This document shows, one piece after another, positions 1 through 6,802 of a DNA stretch of 23,268 nt (the first letter of the stretch is position 1; each line of letters begins with the position of its first letter). A model generated the notes under the pieces. That model made no database searches, was not told where the DNA came from, and saw only the letters and a list, made by a program, of their open reading frames with translations. The stretch is from the IMG/VR virus record IMGVR_UViG_3300024294_000063, positions 1 to 23,268 of that record; one strand, given 5' to 3'. Made by a program: the position numbers and the translations under genes. Source of the stretch: a virus.

Positions 1-279
1 ATGATCACCGTTGCCATTGCTAAATGTACAATAGTTCCATACTCTTGCTACTACGGGTAAGTGGGTCATACCTAATTTAGGTAATAAGTATATTCTGTGG
101 TTGCCTGTGTCTAGTCTTACTTGTCTACTGTAAACTCCTACACCTAGTATTATAGGATCTTGTATGCCATTTTGCATTATATCTTCTATAAGTTCCAAAT
201 CATTGTTTGGACTAGGTGTAGGATTTTTCCATTGGTCTAAAAGTTGTACAGGCATTTGCTGTATTAGACCTTCGTACAT
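1..279 (-). CDS. ParB/sulfiredoxin-like domain protein (partial, C-terminus outside window)
   Basis: The frame is open from an ATG at 279 to the window edge, 93 codons, so the C-terminal part is missing. The start overlaps the clpP stop as TAATG, which suggests translational coupling. Early residues give a leucine/DQW stretch, then an 'I..GIQDPIILGVG' segment and 'DTGNHRIYLLPKLG'. This follows the pattern of ParB N-terminal-like domains, where a 'GI..PI.V' strand is followed by a 'DG.HR..A....G' box. Members of this fold bind or cut DNA, hydrolyse CTP, or act as nuclease-like phage proteins; which of these applies here cannot be told from the fragment. The assignment rests on the short motif pattern only. 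Confidence 0.55.
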   Translation of the reverse strand, partial: MYEGLIQQMPVQLLDQWKNPTPSPNNDLELIEDIMQNGIQDPIILGVGVYSRQVRLDTGNHRIYLLPKLGMTHLPVVARVWNYCTFSNGNGDH

Positions 280-917
280 TAGTAAGTGTCTACAATAGCA
301 TCCGCAATTCCGTGCTTGACGGCTTCTTCGGCAGTTAGCCAAACATCTTCTGCTGGTAGTAATATTTCACGGATCTTCTTTTCAGATAATCCAGTACATT
401 TTTTATAATGTTCTAGCATACGAGCTGATGATAATTCAAACTCTTTAACACGAGCAAATAGTTCGTGTTCTTTACCGCCTGAACCCCATGAATATTGGTG
501 TGACAAAATACTTGTGTTGTTTGTTAACACACGCTTGCCTTTAGTACCTGCCATAAATGTAAGTACACCACATGATGCAATCATTCCTAAGCCTACAGTT
601 TTAATAGGCAATGCAGAACCTTTCATTACATCAATAAGACCAAATGCGGCGTGTACGCTACCACCTGGGCTATTAATAATAAGTGTAAGTTCCTTAGGAC
701 GCTCACTGTCTGGCAGTAAGTTTTTCTCAATAATCCAGTTTACTACTGGCTTTGTTGATTCATATGTAAAGCCATCAGCGAAATAATAAATACCTGATTC
801 ATATAATACTTGTCCTGGTGGTTTTGATGGTCCTGTTGGTTGTGGACTTGCTGCACCTTTTTCTTCTAACGCCTGGCCCATTGCACCAATGGCTTGTTGT
901 AGTTTTTCAATATTCAT
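279..917 (-). CDS. clpP: ClpP-like serine protease
   Basis: This 212-residue protein fits the ClpP/crotonase-fold protease family. The first ~35 residues are a variable, proline-rich extension. The core has 'INSPGGSV' (about 81-88), the nucleophile region 'GMIASCG' with Ser115, His140 in 'LSHQ', and Asp191 just before 'LTAEEAVKHG'; together these match the Ser-His-Asp triad of ClpP. ClpP forms a barrel that degrades proteins delivered by a Clp ATPase. No ATPase is seen in this window, so it would have to use a host unfoldase or act alone, for example as a phage maturation-type protease. It lies directly downstream of a GroES-like gene, so the two protein-quality genes are probably co-expressed. 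The ATG at 917 has AAAGGA upstream. Confidence 0.85.
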   Translation of the reverse strand: MNIEKLQQAIGAMGQALEEKGAASPQPTGPSKPPGQVLYESGIYYFADGFTYESTKPVVNWIIEKNLLPDSERPKELTLIINSPGGSVHAAFGLIDVMKGSALPIKTVGLGMIASCGVLTFMAGTKGKRVLTNNTSILSHQYSWGSGGKEHELFARVKEFELSSARMLEHYKKCTGLSEKKIREILLPAEDVWLTAEEAVKHGIADAIVDTY

Positions 918-938
918 TATTTTGAATTTCCTTTTAAA

Positions 939-1319
939 TTATAATGTGTGTCTAGTCATATCATTTGACGGACGCTTTGGTATCGCTTTAGAATGTACTC
1001 TAAAGTTTGTATCGTTTGACGGATCTGTATCAGACACCATTAAACAATCTTTGTTATCCAGTAAATGAACTGTTAAATCTTCATCAACTTTCATTCCTGT
1101 ACTCCAGCGACCATGTGCGACTAACACATAAGCACCTTCATTTATCCATTCAATGCCTTCTCCGATACTATACACTTTAAACCAACGAGGTTTAATTGCT
1201 TCTTCTGTACCATCTTTCTCAGTGAGAATGATTCCACCAGCAGTTGTTTTTTCTGTGCCGATCTTTTCAACCATTTCTGCTAAGATTTTCTCTCGCATTG
1301 CTTTTATTTTTCTAGCCAT
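939..1319 (-). CDS. GroES/gp31-like co-chaperonin
   Basis: This 126-residue protein matches the GroES fold in outline: 'MREKILAEMV' near the N-terminus, a mobile-loop-like 'TTAGGIILTEKDG' (about 26-38; the IIL triplet is the part that docks on GroEL), a 'VYSIGEGI' strand, and 'GAYVLVAHG' followed by a C-terminal 'LLDNKDCLMVS' strand similar to GroES 'IDNEEVLIMSE'. It has about 25 extra C-terminal residues compared with GroES. T4-like phages need gp31 or a relative to fold the major capsid protein with host GroEL, and that is the likely role here. It sits between clpP and a disordered small protein in the same operon. The identity as a co-chaperonin is well supported; the assignment to gp31 is by analogy. 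Confidence 0.75.
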   Translation of the reverse strand: MARKIKAMREKILAEMVEKIGTEKTTAGGIILTEKDGTEEAIKPRWFKVYSIGEGIEWINEGAYVLVAHGRWSTGMKVDEDLTVHLLDNKDCLMVSDTDPSNDTNFRVHSKAIPKRPSNDMTRHTL

Positions 1320-1331
1320 GTTACCTCCGGG

Positions 1332-1724
1332 TTAGCTGTCAATGTCTTGCATGCTACCATCACTATATTCGACTTCAAAATATTGTGTTCCATCGTCTCT
1401 AGTTCTAGCAGTTCTGCCAACTTCTGTTACTTCTGGTGTAGTTGTTTGTTTTTTAGCAGTCGGCTTAGGTGGTTCAACAACAGTTTTCTTTTCTGTTTTT
1501 GTTTCTTCAGCTTTAATGCTTATAGTTTCTTTTTCACTTGGTGCATTCTTTTTATAGAATTCTTTCTGTATCTTTTCTCTTGGAATTTCTACATTTCCTC
1601 TATTATCAATAATGTCACCGCGAGCATTCATATTTAAATTACTGACTGCTCGAGTCTTTTCGTTTTTTGCTGCTAAGGCACTCATATCCATGATGCGGCC
1701 TCTAGCTGTCTTTACTGTTTTCAT
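1332..1724 (-). CDS. Hypothetical protein, mostly disordered
   Basis: This 130-residue protein is not assigned to a family. The N-terminal ~45 residues are basic and look ordered ('MDMSALAAKNEKTRAVSN', 'NARGDIIDNRGN'). The middle (about 60-105) is rich in Lys, Glu, Thr and Pro and is probably disordered. The last ~20 residues ('GTQYFEVEYSDGSMQDID') could form a small beta hairpin. The start ATG at 1724 has GGAG eight bases upstream and overlaps the stop of the preceding DnaE-like gene by four bases, so it is translated as part of the operon. Its position next to co-chaperonin and protease genes hints at a virion-assembly link, but nothing in the sequence shows this. Confidence 0.7.
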   Translation of the reverse strand: MKTVKTARGRIMDMSALAAKNEKTRAVSNLNMNARGDIIDNRGNVEIPREKIQKEFYKKNAPSEKETISIKAEETKTEKKTVVEPPKPTAKKQTTTPEVTEVGRTARTRDDGTQYFEVEYSDGSMQDIDS

Positions 1725-2221
1725 TTTAAAAACTCCTTGATATCAAGTTCATATTTTATGCTGTCTATATGATGTATACCCAGCAAGTACAAACAGTAGC
1801 TAGCTACACTACTGCCTCTTCCTACACCTAACACAATATCATGTTGTTCACATGTGTGTACCAAGTGTAGTAAAAATTTAAGCACAATTATCATACCACG
1901 CTTTTCGTATTCGAGAAGTTCGGTATATACTCTATCACGTTGTTGTGCATTTGTGCAACGTTCCATTAACCATTCTTGTATATTTATATCCATATACTTG
2001 TCTGGCATATTCCAATTACGTAAACAATCTTCTACATATGTATCAGTTGTGTTTTCCGTCTTAGCGTCAATAAATTTATCTAAGTCAAAAGTTTGACACC
2101 ATTCGTTATATATATTTATGGGTTTTGTATCGTCCATAATTACAGTATCAAATGTATTACCACTTAACCAGCCATTAACGATATCTTGTTCAGAAACAAC
2201 GTATTGCTTATTTTTATTCAT
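1721..2221 (-). CDS. Stand-alone fragment resembling the DnaE (PolIII alpha) palm entry region
   Basis: This 166-residue protein ends in a stretch that follows C-family DNA polymerase alpha subunits closely: 'R.YTELLEYEKRGM' (~97-110), a hydrophobic helix, 'IVLGVGRGSSVAS' (~129-141), 'LLGIHHIDSIKYELDIKEFL' (~146-165). In DnaE the same order is 'RLEYEL..I..MGF', 'VGPGRGSGAGS', '[24 protein letters not shown]'. In DnaE the GRGS loop contacts incoming nucleotide phosphates. The catalytic aspartates of DnaE follow just after this segment (PDFD), and this protein stops before them, so it cannot be a polymerase by itself. The first ~95 residues resemble nothing I recognise. I chose the ATG at 2221 because AGTAGG sits six bases upstream; an ATG six bases earlier has no room for a ribosome site. 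Confidence 0.6.
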   Translation of the reverse strand: MNKNKQYVVSEQDIVNGWLSGNTFDTVIMDDTKPINIYNEWCQTFDLDKFIDAKTENTTDTYVEDCLRNWNMPDKYMDINIQEWLMERCTNAQQRDRVYTELLEYEKRGMIIVLKFLLHLVHTCEQHDIVLGVGRGSSVASYCLYLLGIHHIDSIKYELDIKEFLK

Positions 2222-2239
2222 GTGCATCCTACTATTATA

Positions 2240-2539
2240 TTACTTTTTCTTGTAAAAGTCAAGTATTTCTTCAACTGATTCTACAGGTGGTGGAAGGGGT
2301 ATTTCGCCTATTTCTAGAACTGAACCGTCTTCTTTTTCACCTTGCTTATATATTGCCGCCTGCGACAATTGTGTTTTGTGATCTCTTATTAAAGTGATAA
2401 ACAGATTGATTTGATCCAACAAGCCCTCTGCCATTTGAGCTCTACTAGCCGCTAACACCTTTTTAAGCATTTGCTTTTCAAACTCAATAGTTTCTTTGAG
2501 ATCTAATTCTTCAAGTGGTTTGCCTTCGTATTGAATCAT
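2240..2539 (-). CDS. Hypothetical protein, helical with proline-rich tail
   Basis: This 99-residue protein is not recognised. The first ~65 residues are predicted by eye to be helical with heptad-like leucines ('LEELDLKETIEFEKQMLKKVLAASRAQMAEGLL'), then a short proline segment ('IPLPPPVESVEEILDFYKKK') closes the protein. Acidic and basic residues alternate, and there is no signal peptide or membrane segment. The start ATG overlaps the mazG stop as ATGA, so its translation is probably coupled to mazG. The coiled-coil character suggests a binding or structural partner, but no function can be assigned. Confidence 0.7.
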   Translation of the reverse strand: MIQYEGKPLEELDLKETIEFEKQMLKKVLAASRAQMAEGLLDQINLFITLIRDHKTQLSQAAIYKQGEKEDGSVLEIGEIPLPPPVESVEEILDFYKKK

Positions 2540-2958
2540 AAATCGCCATCTTGCCTATTTTCACTATAAAATGCATCAAACGATCCACCTGGATAACGCT
2601 TTTCTAATTTGTTTACATTTTCTGCAATTACATCGTTGGGATCAATGCCCAATGCAGTACAACTATTCATCCAATACCACATGATATCGCCTAATTCACG
2701 CATAGCATGAAACTGTGTTGCTTCGTCCATTGGTTTACCCTGAAATACACACTTCTTTACGATTTCCATAAACTCGCCACCTTCTGCACTAATGCCAATA
2801 GCACCAGTCATTAGCAATGACATGTTTACACCCATTTTGCTTTCAGTTGTTTCAATATCAACTATACGATTATACATCTGCATACTTGATAATGATTCAC
2901 CACTGGTTACTTCTCGTACGAAATCTTTGTATTTGTTTAGATCGATTTGCTTGGTCAT
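2536..2958 (-). CDS. mazG: MazG-like nucleoside triphosphate pyrophosphohydrolase
   Basis: This 140-residue protein has the all-alpha NTP pyrophosphatase signature. 'EGGEFMEIVKK' (about 59-69) supplies the ExxE metal-binding motif and 'RELGDIMWYWMNS' (about 87-99) the ExxD motif, with 'AENVNKLEKRYPGG' near the C-terminus. MazG-family enzymes hydrolyse (d)NTPs to monophosphates and PPi. Phage MazG was first proposed to lower host ppGpp, and later work on cyanophage enzymes favoured dNTP pool control; the substrate here cannot be read from sequence. It has a single MazG domain, shorter than the double-domain E. coli protein, as expected for phages. It lies next to Fe-S and purine-salvage genes in one operon. 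Confidence 0.85.
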   Translation of the reverse strand: MTKQIDLNKYKDFVREVTSGESLSSMQMYNRIVDIETTESKMGVNMSLLMTGAIGISAEGGEFMEIVKKCVFQGKPMDEATQFHAMRELGDIMWYWMNSCTALGIDPNDVIAENVNKLEKRYPGGSFDAFYSENRQDGDL

Positions 2959-2971
2959 TTTATTTCCTTAA

Positions 2972-3370
2972 TTAATTTTTAGTAGCATCAGTTACTTCTG
3001 GTAACTTAAATGCGTTTTGGTTTGCTTCTACTTTTTCCATGTCAAAGTTAATGCTCTCTCCACACCCACAACTGCTTGCGGCTGATGGATTAACAACTTC
3101 TAACATTGTTCCCATTAGATCTTGTTTCAACTCTAATGTTGTTCCTACTAGGAACATAATACTTGAACTGTCAACTGCCATCTTTTGTCCGTTATCCATA
3201 AGTATAACATGATCTGCTTTATTGTCAAGTTCATTTTCTTCTTTTAATTTCCATTCGTAACTAAAACCTGCACAGCCGCCGCCACGCAATCCTAGTACAG
3301 GAATTTTGTTATCGTTTGATTCACTAATTCCTTTTAAATGATTTGCTGCTTTTTCGGTTACTTTAATCAT
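2972..3370 (-). CDS. A-type iron-sulfur carrier (IscA/SufA/ErpA/HesB family)
   Basis: This 132-residue protein carries the full A-type carrier pattern: 'LRGGGCAGFSYEW' with Cys33 and 'NPSAASSCGCGESINF' with Cys101 and Cys103, giving the three conserved cysteines that bind a [2Fe-2S] or [4Fe-4S] cluster. The family passes clusters from the IscU or SufBCD scaffold to apo-proteins. The C-terminus has ~20 residues beyond the usual ~107-residue length. The start overlaps the stop of the upstream membrane protein as TAATG. Further upstream in the same operon lie Nfu-like, ferredoxin and SufT-like genes, so this appears to be one part of a phage Fe-S module. All key residues are present, so it is likely active. 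The subfamily (IscA, SufA or ErpA) cannot be settled by eye. Confidence 0.9.
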   Translation of the reverse strand: MIKVTEKAANHLKGISESNDNKIPVLGLRGGGCAGFSYEWKLKEENELDNKADHVILMDNGQKMAVDSSSIMFLVGTTLELKQDLMGTMLEVVNPSAASSCGCGESINFDMEKVEANQNAFKLPEVTDATKN

Positions 3371-3567
3371 TACTTGCTTCCTATATAACCTGCTATGATT
3401 CCTATCAATCCAGTTAGTGCCATTTTCATTAGTGTAATAACACTTTCATCTACTGGTCTGTTTTCTTGTAATGCTACATAGTAGTCACCTACAATAATAA
3501 CACCTAGTAGTGAAAGTACACCTACTACTAACGCCACTATAATTAAGTCTTTTAAATTTTTAATCAT
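3370..3567 (-). CDS. Small membrane protein with two transmembrane helices
   Basis: This 65-residue protein has two hydrophobic helices, about residues 8-29 ('LIIVALVVGVLSLLGVIIVG') and 45-62 ('LMKMALTGLIGIIAGYIG'), separated by a short polar loop with Glu/Arg/Asp. The N-terminus is basic and the last residues are 'GSK'. The start overlaps the apt stop by eight bases. The size and topology would allow a holin-like or virion membrane role, but there is no direct evidence, and its neighbours are metabolic genes, not lysis genes. Confidence 0.7.
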   Translation of the reverse strand: MIKNLKDLIIVALVVGVLSLLGVIIVGDYYVALQENRPVDESVITLMKMALTGLIGIIAGYIGSK

Positions 3568-4078
3568 TGTTTATCTCCACTGAAGACAAGAGCTCTAGCT
3601 CTCCATCGTTCAAGTATTTTAGGTTTACTATAGTAACCCCACCTAATACTAACGCACCAGCCTGTTCACATAAACGTTTACTAGCGTTCATACTACCACC
3701 TGTTGCTACTAAGTCGTCTGCTATAAGAACTCTGCTTGTATGACCCAATATACCCTCTTGTAGCGTGAGTGTATCTGTTCCATACTCTAGTTCATAACTT
3801 TCTTCTAACAACTTACCTGGGTATTTAGCCCCTTTTTTCCGTATCATAACAAAGGGTATATTTAATTCTTGTGATAATGCCGCTCCTAACACAAAACCTC
3901 TGCTTTCGATACCAACAATATGTGTTGGCATAAACTCAATGCTTTCTTTGATTGTTTGTGCTATATCTTCCACTTCGCTTGTCCATAAGTCACTAGCAAA
4001 CAAACTGTTTATATCATAAAAGTTTACACCCTTAATAGGATAGTCTGGTACTGTTCTTATATAGTCTTTTATATTCAT
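3560..4078 (-). CDS. apt: Adenine phosphoribosyltransferase
   Basis: This 172-residue protein matches Apt along its length: 'IRTVPDYPIKGVNFYDI' at the N-terminus, 'IVGIESRGFVLGAALS' in the middle, 'MIRKKGAKYPG', 'YELEYGTDTLTLQ', and the PRPP-binding loop 'VLIADDLVATGGSM' (about residues 120-133). Apt makes AMP from adenine and PRPP. In a phage infection this would salvage adenine released by nucleic acid breakdown. The start ATG at 4078 overlaps the kinase stop as TAATG and has GGGAG eight bases upstream; a TTG 15 bases earlier is less likely because it coincides with that ribosome site. Functional residues look intact. Confidence 0.92.
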   Translation of the reverse strand: MNIKDYIRTVPDYPIKGVNFYDINSLFASDLWTSEVEDIAQTIKESIEFMPTHIVGIESRGFVLGAALSQELNIPFVMIRKKGAKYPGKLLEESYELEYGTDTLTLQEGILGHTSRVLIADDLVATGGSMNASKRLCEQAGALVLGGVTIVNLKYLNDGELELLSSVEINND

Positions 4079-4704
4079 TATTTGTTCTCCCAAATATCTT
4101 GTAAGTAATTACTATCGTAATCTACAAGTCTTCCTTGTGTTCCAAGTCGACGCTTAATAAGGTTTATTTCTATTGCTCTTGGTGTATTAATTCCATATCT
4201 AATCGCTCCATCGTGATCAATATTAGTCCAATTTAAATCTTCATCTATCATAATGTTTCCCTGATGATAATCATTAAATACTAAATGTCTAAGGTTTGCA
4301 TATCTACGTTTTATATTATCTCTGTAATAAACTACATAATCTTCTATATTATTAAACTGGTTTATTAGTTCTTTGGAATGGAGTCTATAGTAAGTATCAA
4401 TTTTCTGTTGTTCTAAATACAAATAATAGTTAGGCTTATATTCGTAATCAGTAATACAATTATCTATTGAATTTATTATTTTAATCGCATCTTGTATACC
4501 TTCATCAACTGATGAATAGTTTTTGTTATAGTAGTCTAAGTTTCCTTGTTCAATTATCTTTGGCCCAAGAAATATTTTAAAAAACTTGTTTTCGTTTTGA
4601 ATTATTGTTTTAGAAAAAGATACAAATCCACGATATCCAGGTTTGATATTCATGCCTTTAAAAATTTGCTGAGCTTGTTCAGTATATAAATTCTTATAAT
4701 CCAT
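4078..4704 (-). CDS. APH/choline-kinase-like small-molecule phosphotransferase
   Basis: This 208-residue protein has the catalytic signature of aminoglycoside/choline/sugar kinases. 'LVFNDYHQGNIMIDED' (about 141-156) matches the catalytic loop H-G-D-x-H-x-x-N, with Asp145 and Asn150 in place and Phe-Asn replacing the usual His-Gly. 'TNIDHDGA' (about 160-167) matches the metal-binding 'IDWE/IDFD' motif, and 'FFKIFLG' near residue 41 could hold the nucleotide-binding lysine. Family members phosphorylate sugars, amino alcohols or antibiotics; the substrate here is unknown. The ATG at 4704 overlaps the upstream stop as TAATG with GGAG six bases away. Its place beside two glycosyltransferase-like genes makes a role in modifying a glycan or sugar plausible (inference). 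Confidence 0.6.
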   Translation of the reverse strand: MDYKNLYTEQAQQIFKGMNIKPGYRGFVSFSKTIIQNENKFFKIFLGPKIIEQGNLDYYNKNYSSVDEGIQDAIKIINSIDNCITDYEYKPNYYLYLEQQKIDTYYRLHSKELINQFNNIEDYVVYYRDNIKRRYANLRHLVFNDYHQGNIMIDEDLNWTNIDHDGAIRYGINTPRAIEINLIKRRLGTQGRLVDYDSNYLQDIWENK

Positions 4705-5615
4705 TATATACTCCACTCTTTATTTAATTTATTACCACTTGGACCGTTTCCTGTGGTTATATCTGGCAACACTGGAAGAATACTAAGGCCAAAATCATCT
4801 AGCCAATTGAACCATAAATTATGTGCTGCTGGAAAACAATCGCCTTTTATTTCCTTTGATATGTTACTAAATGGGATAGCTACATTTTTTGTTGCAAGTT
4901 TTCTTTGCAAAAATGGAAGAGCTCGAAACACAAATATATGATCATTTATAAATGGAATACTACCGTCTGGCTTCAACACAACTTGATTTGTGGATAAGAC
5001 ATCTGCTGTATCATCAGTGAAAAAATATCTATGGTCTTTATTATTACTCCACCAAAGATGTAATATTTTTTTAAATAACTCTATATGTTTATTAGGATCC
5101 TTACTATCAGGATCATAGTTATTATGATGTAAAATGTTATTATCCCATCTTAATCTAACTATTAGTTCATATTTCTCCCATCCTGCGCCTACGTCTATTT
5201 GTTGGAAGCATCTATGTGCTGACCAGACTTGACCAATACCTCCATATATACGTTGTTTGGCAAATTCAATAAAATTACCATTATCATTTAATATTTCTTG
5301 ATATTCTTTTTTATCATGCCATTCTGAACGCCAAGGTATAAATTGAGAAAAATGTTGATTACGCTCTCTTAGTGTGGGATTTGTTGTTAGTTCTTCCCAA
5401 ATAGTAGCTTGATCTTCTTTTTCAAAGTTTTTGAAGTTATTTAGTATATGCTTATTTGGTGTTTCTTGATCTGCCCAGGTATGTCCATATAGGTCATAAT
5501 CAAACTCACTAAACAAATCAAGTACATTAAAAAAATCTTGTGTATATAAAGGATCACTATTTAAATGTCTAGTTTGACCACTTACACAAATTGCTATTTT
5601 TGGTTTATCACTCAT
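4704..5615 (-). CDS. Glycosyltransferase-like protein, downstream tandem copy
   Basis: This 303-residue protein begins 'MSDKPKIAICVSGQTRHLN', an N-terminal beta strand plus loop of the kind seen in GT-A/GT-B-like sugar enzymes. It continues with 'DYDLYGHTWADQE', 'FIEFAKQRIYGGIGQVWSAHRCFQQID' and 'LIVRLRWDN', where the aspartate after the strand could be metal-binding. The family is not firmly identified; it resembles polysaccharide-biosynthesis glycosyltransferases. It is clearly a duplicate of the preceding gene, with near-identical N-terminal ~50 residues and a diverged C-terminal half. The start at 5615 is one base after the previous stop region and matches the paralogue's start; the frame is open for 27 more codons upstream, but that would overlap the paralogue. 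Confidence 0.6.
   Translation of the reverse strand: MSDKPKIAICVSGQTRHLNSDPLYTQDFFNVLDLFSEFDYDLYGHTWADQETPNKHILNNFKNFEKEDQATIWEELTTNPTLRERNQHFSQFIPWRSEWHDKKEYQEILNDNGNFIEFAKQRIYGGIGQVWSAHRCFQQIDVGAGWEKYELIVRLRWDNNILHHNNYDPDSKDPNKHIELFKKILHLWWSNNKDHRYFFTDDTADVLSTNQVVLKPDGSIPFINDHIFVFRALPFLQRKLATKNVAIPFSNISKEIKGDCFPAAHNLWFNWLDDFGLSILPVLPDITTGNGPSGNKLNKEWSI
5452..5527. repeat. 76-bp perfect direct repeat, copy 1 (in downstream paralogue)
   Basis: Positions 5452-5527 are identical base for base to 6329-6404 (offset 877). The repeat covers the codons for the shared 'VLDLFSEFDYDLYGHTWADQETPN' region of the two tandem paralogues. Similarity continues on both sides with scattered changes. This points to a recent duplication or to gene conversion, because silent positions have not diverged. 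Confidence 0.9.
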
Positions 5616-5616
5616 A

Positions 5617-6492
5617 TTATGTTTTCCATTTTTTATTTGTTGGCGTAACACCATTACTGGTGGTGTATAAACCGACAGGCAGAATAGGATAAACACTCCA
5701 ATTCATATGTTTTAGCCAGTATGCCCATAGTGTATGAGATGATGGAAATGCACCACCACTACGATATATTAATCTATTACTTTTATTATTAGCCATTTCA
5801 GTAAATATCTTTACTGGATTATGTATTATTAGTTCTCTTACTTTATTTGTATTAATAACAAAAAGAAAATCATCAATAAATGGTAACTCAGGTTCTATAT
5901 AGCTTTGATTAGTTGCTAACACATCTAATGTATGTCGCTGCATTAACACATTATCGAGCATTCCTGCAAACGATTTAAGAAGTTTTCTAAATTCTGCATG
6001 GTCTGTACTTTGAGTATCTATTAGGAGATCCCATCTTAGTCTAACTACAAATAAATATTCTGTACTAAAATCAATTTGTTGAAAGCATTTATGTGCTGAC
6101 CAAATTTGTCCAAGGTTGCCGTATATACGTTGTTTAGCAAATTCAATAAAATCTCTTTTGCCGTTTAGTGTATCAGTGTATGCATGCTCATTATACCATT
6201 CTGAACGCCAGGATATGAATTCAGAAAAATGAATATTTGCATCTTTTACTACTTTATTAGTTGTTAGTTCTTGCCAAATAGTGTCTTGATCTTCTTTTTG
6301 AAAATCAGTAAAAAGTTTTAATACTTTATTATTTGGTGTTTCTTGATCTGCCCAGGTATGTCCATATAGGTCATAATCAAACTCACTAAACAAATCAAGT
6401 ACATCAAAAAAGTCTTGCATAAACTTAGGGCTTTGGTTTAAATGTCTAGTTTGCCCGCTTACGCAAATTGCTATTTTTGGTGTATCACTCAT
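5617..6492 (-). CDS. Glycosyltransferase-like protein, upstream tandem copy
   Basis: This 291-residue protein is the paralogue of the next gene: 'PKIAICVSGQTRHLN', 'DYDLYGHTWADQE', 'FIEFAKQRIYGNLGQIWSAHKCFQQID' and 'VVRLRWD' are shared in the same order, and C-terminal features such as 'FPSSHTLWAYWL' parallel 'FPAAHNLWFNWL'. The copies differ mainly between residues ~185 and 250, which may mean different acceptor specificity. A role in decorating a glycan on the virion or the host surface is inferred from resemblance to glycosyltransferases and from the neighbouring kinase; no definite catalytic motif was recognised. The start overlaps the end of the Nfu-like gene by eight bases. Confidence 0.6.
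   Translation of the reverse strand: MSDTPKIAICVSGQTRHLNQSPKFMQDFFDVLDLFSEFDYDLYGHTWADQETPNNKVLKLFTDFQKEDQDTIWQELTTNKVVKDANIHFSEFISWRSEWYNEHAYTDTLNGKRDFIEFAKQRIYGNLGQIWSAHKCFQQIDFSTEYLFVVRLRWDLLIDTQSTDHAEFRKLLKSFAGMLDNVLMQRHTLDVLATNQSYIEPELPFIDDFLFVINTNKVRELIIHNPVKIFTEMANNKSNRLIYRSGGAFPSSHTLWAYWLKHMNWSVYPILPVGLYTTSNGVTPTNKKWKT
6329..6404. repeat. 76-bp perfect direct repeat, copy 2 (in upstream paralogue)
   Basis: This is the partner of the repeat at 5452-5527. The two lie in the same phase of two consecutive genes, so recombination between them would delete one gene body and leave a single chimeric gene in frame (877 is not a multiple of three, but each copy sits in its own gene's frame, so the fusion keeps frame). 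Confidence 0.9.
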
Positions 6493-6802
6493 CAGGTGGA
6501 AAATCCATTACTCCAGGATCGCTCATATAATATGGATCGCTGAACATTGGATCGTCTTCACTTGTTACACCTTTAATTTCTTCAATAAAATGCATTAGTG
6601 TGCTTTCAACACCCATTTTAAGTGTTTCTGTACTACTAGCACATCCACTACAACTTCCACTCATTTGTGTGTGTAGTATTCCAGTTTCTTCGCTGAAGCT
6701 TAGAATGTTTATTTGTCCACCGTGCATTGCTACATTAGGTGCAACGTATTCTTCCATAACTTCATCTACTTGTTTAAGTATTTCTTCTTTTGTTCTACTC
6801 AT
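6485..6802 (-). CDS. Nfu-type iron-sulfur carrier (NifU C-terminal domain)
   Basis: This 105-residue protein is a stand-alone NifU C-terminal domain. 'EYVAPNVAMHGGQINILSF' (about 18-36) matches the family's 'IRP.l..dGGdi.lv' start, and 'MSGSCSGCASSTETLKMGVE' (about 47-66) holds the CxxC pair Cys51/Cys54 that bridges a [4Fe-4S] cluster between two subunits. Nfu proteins deliver [4Fe-4S] clusters to late targets, including radical SAM enzymes. The acidic C-terminal tail (~20 residues) is extra. Its ATG overlaps the stop of a 50-residue membrane ORF. Together with the A-type carrier, ferredoxin and SufT-like genes it supports an Fe-S maturation role. Key residues are intact. Confidence 0.88.
   Translation of the reverse strand: MSRTKEEILKQVDEVMEEYVAPNVAMHGGQINILSFSEETGILHTQMSGSCSGCASSTETLKMGVESTLMHFIEEIKGVTSEDDPMFSDPYYMSDPGVMDFPPDE

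Noticed and set aside
1342-1637. Two plus-strand frames with Phe/Ser/Val-rich hydrophobic translations
   Set aside because: They are antisense shadows of the Lys/Glu-rich minus-strand protein; the hydrophobic look comes from reading its codons backwards.
1981-1988. TATAAATA on the minus strand as a T4 late promoter
   Set aside because: It is an exact match to the T4 late box but lies inside the DnaE-like coding sequence well away from a gene start; chance matches are expected in DNA this rich in A and T.
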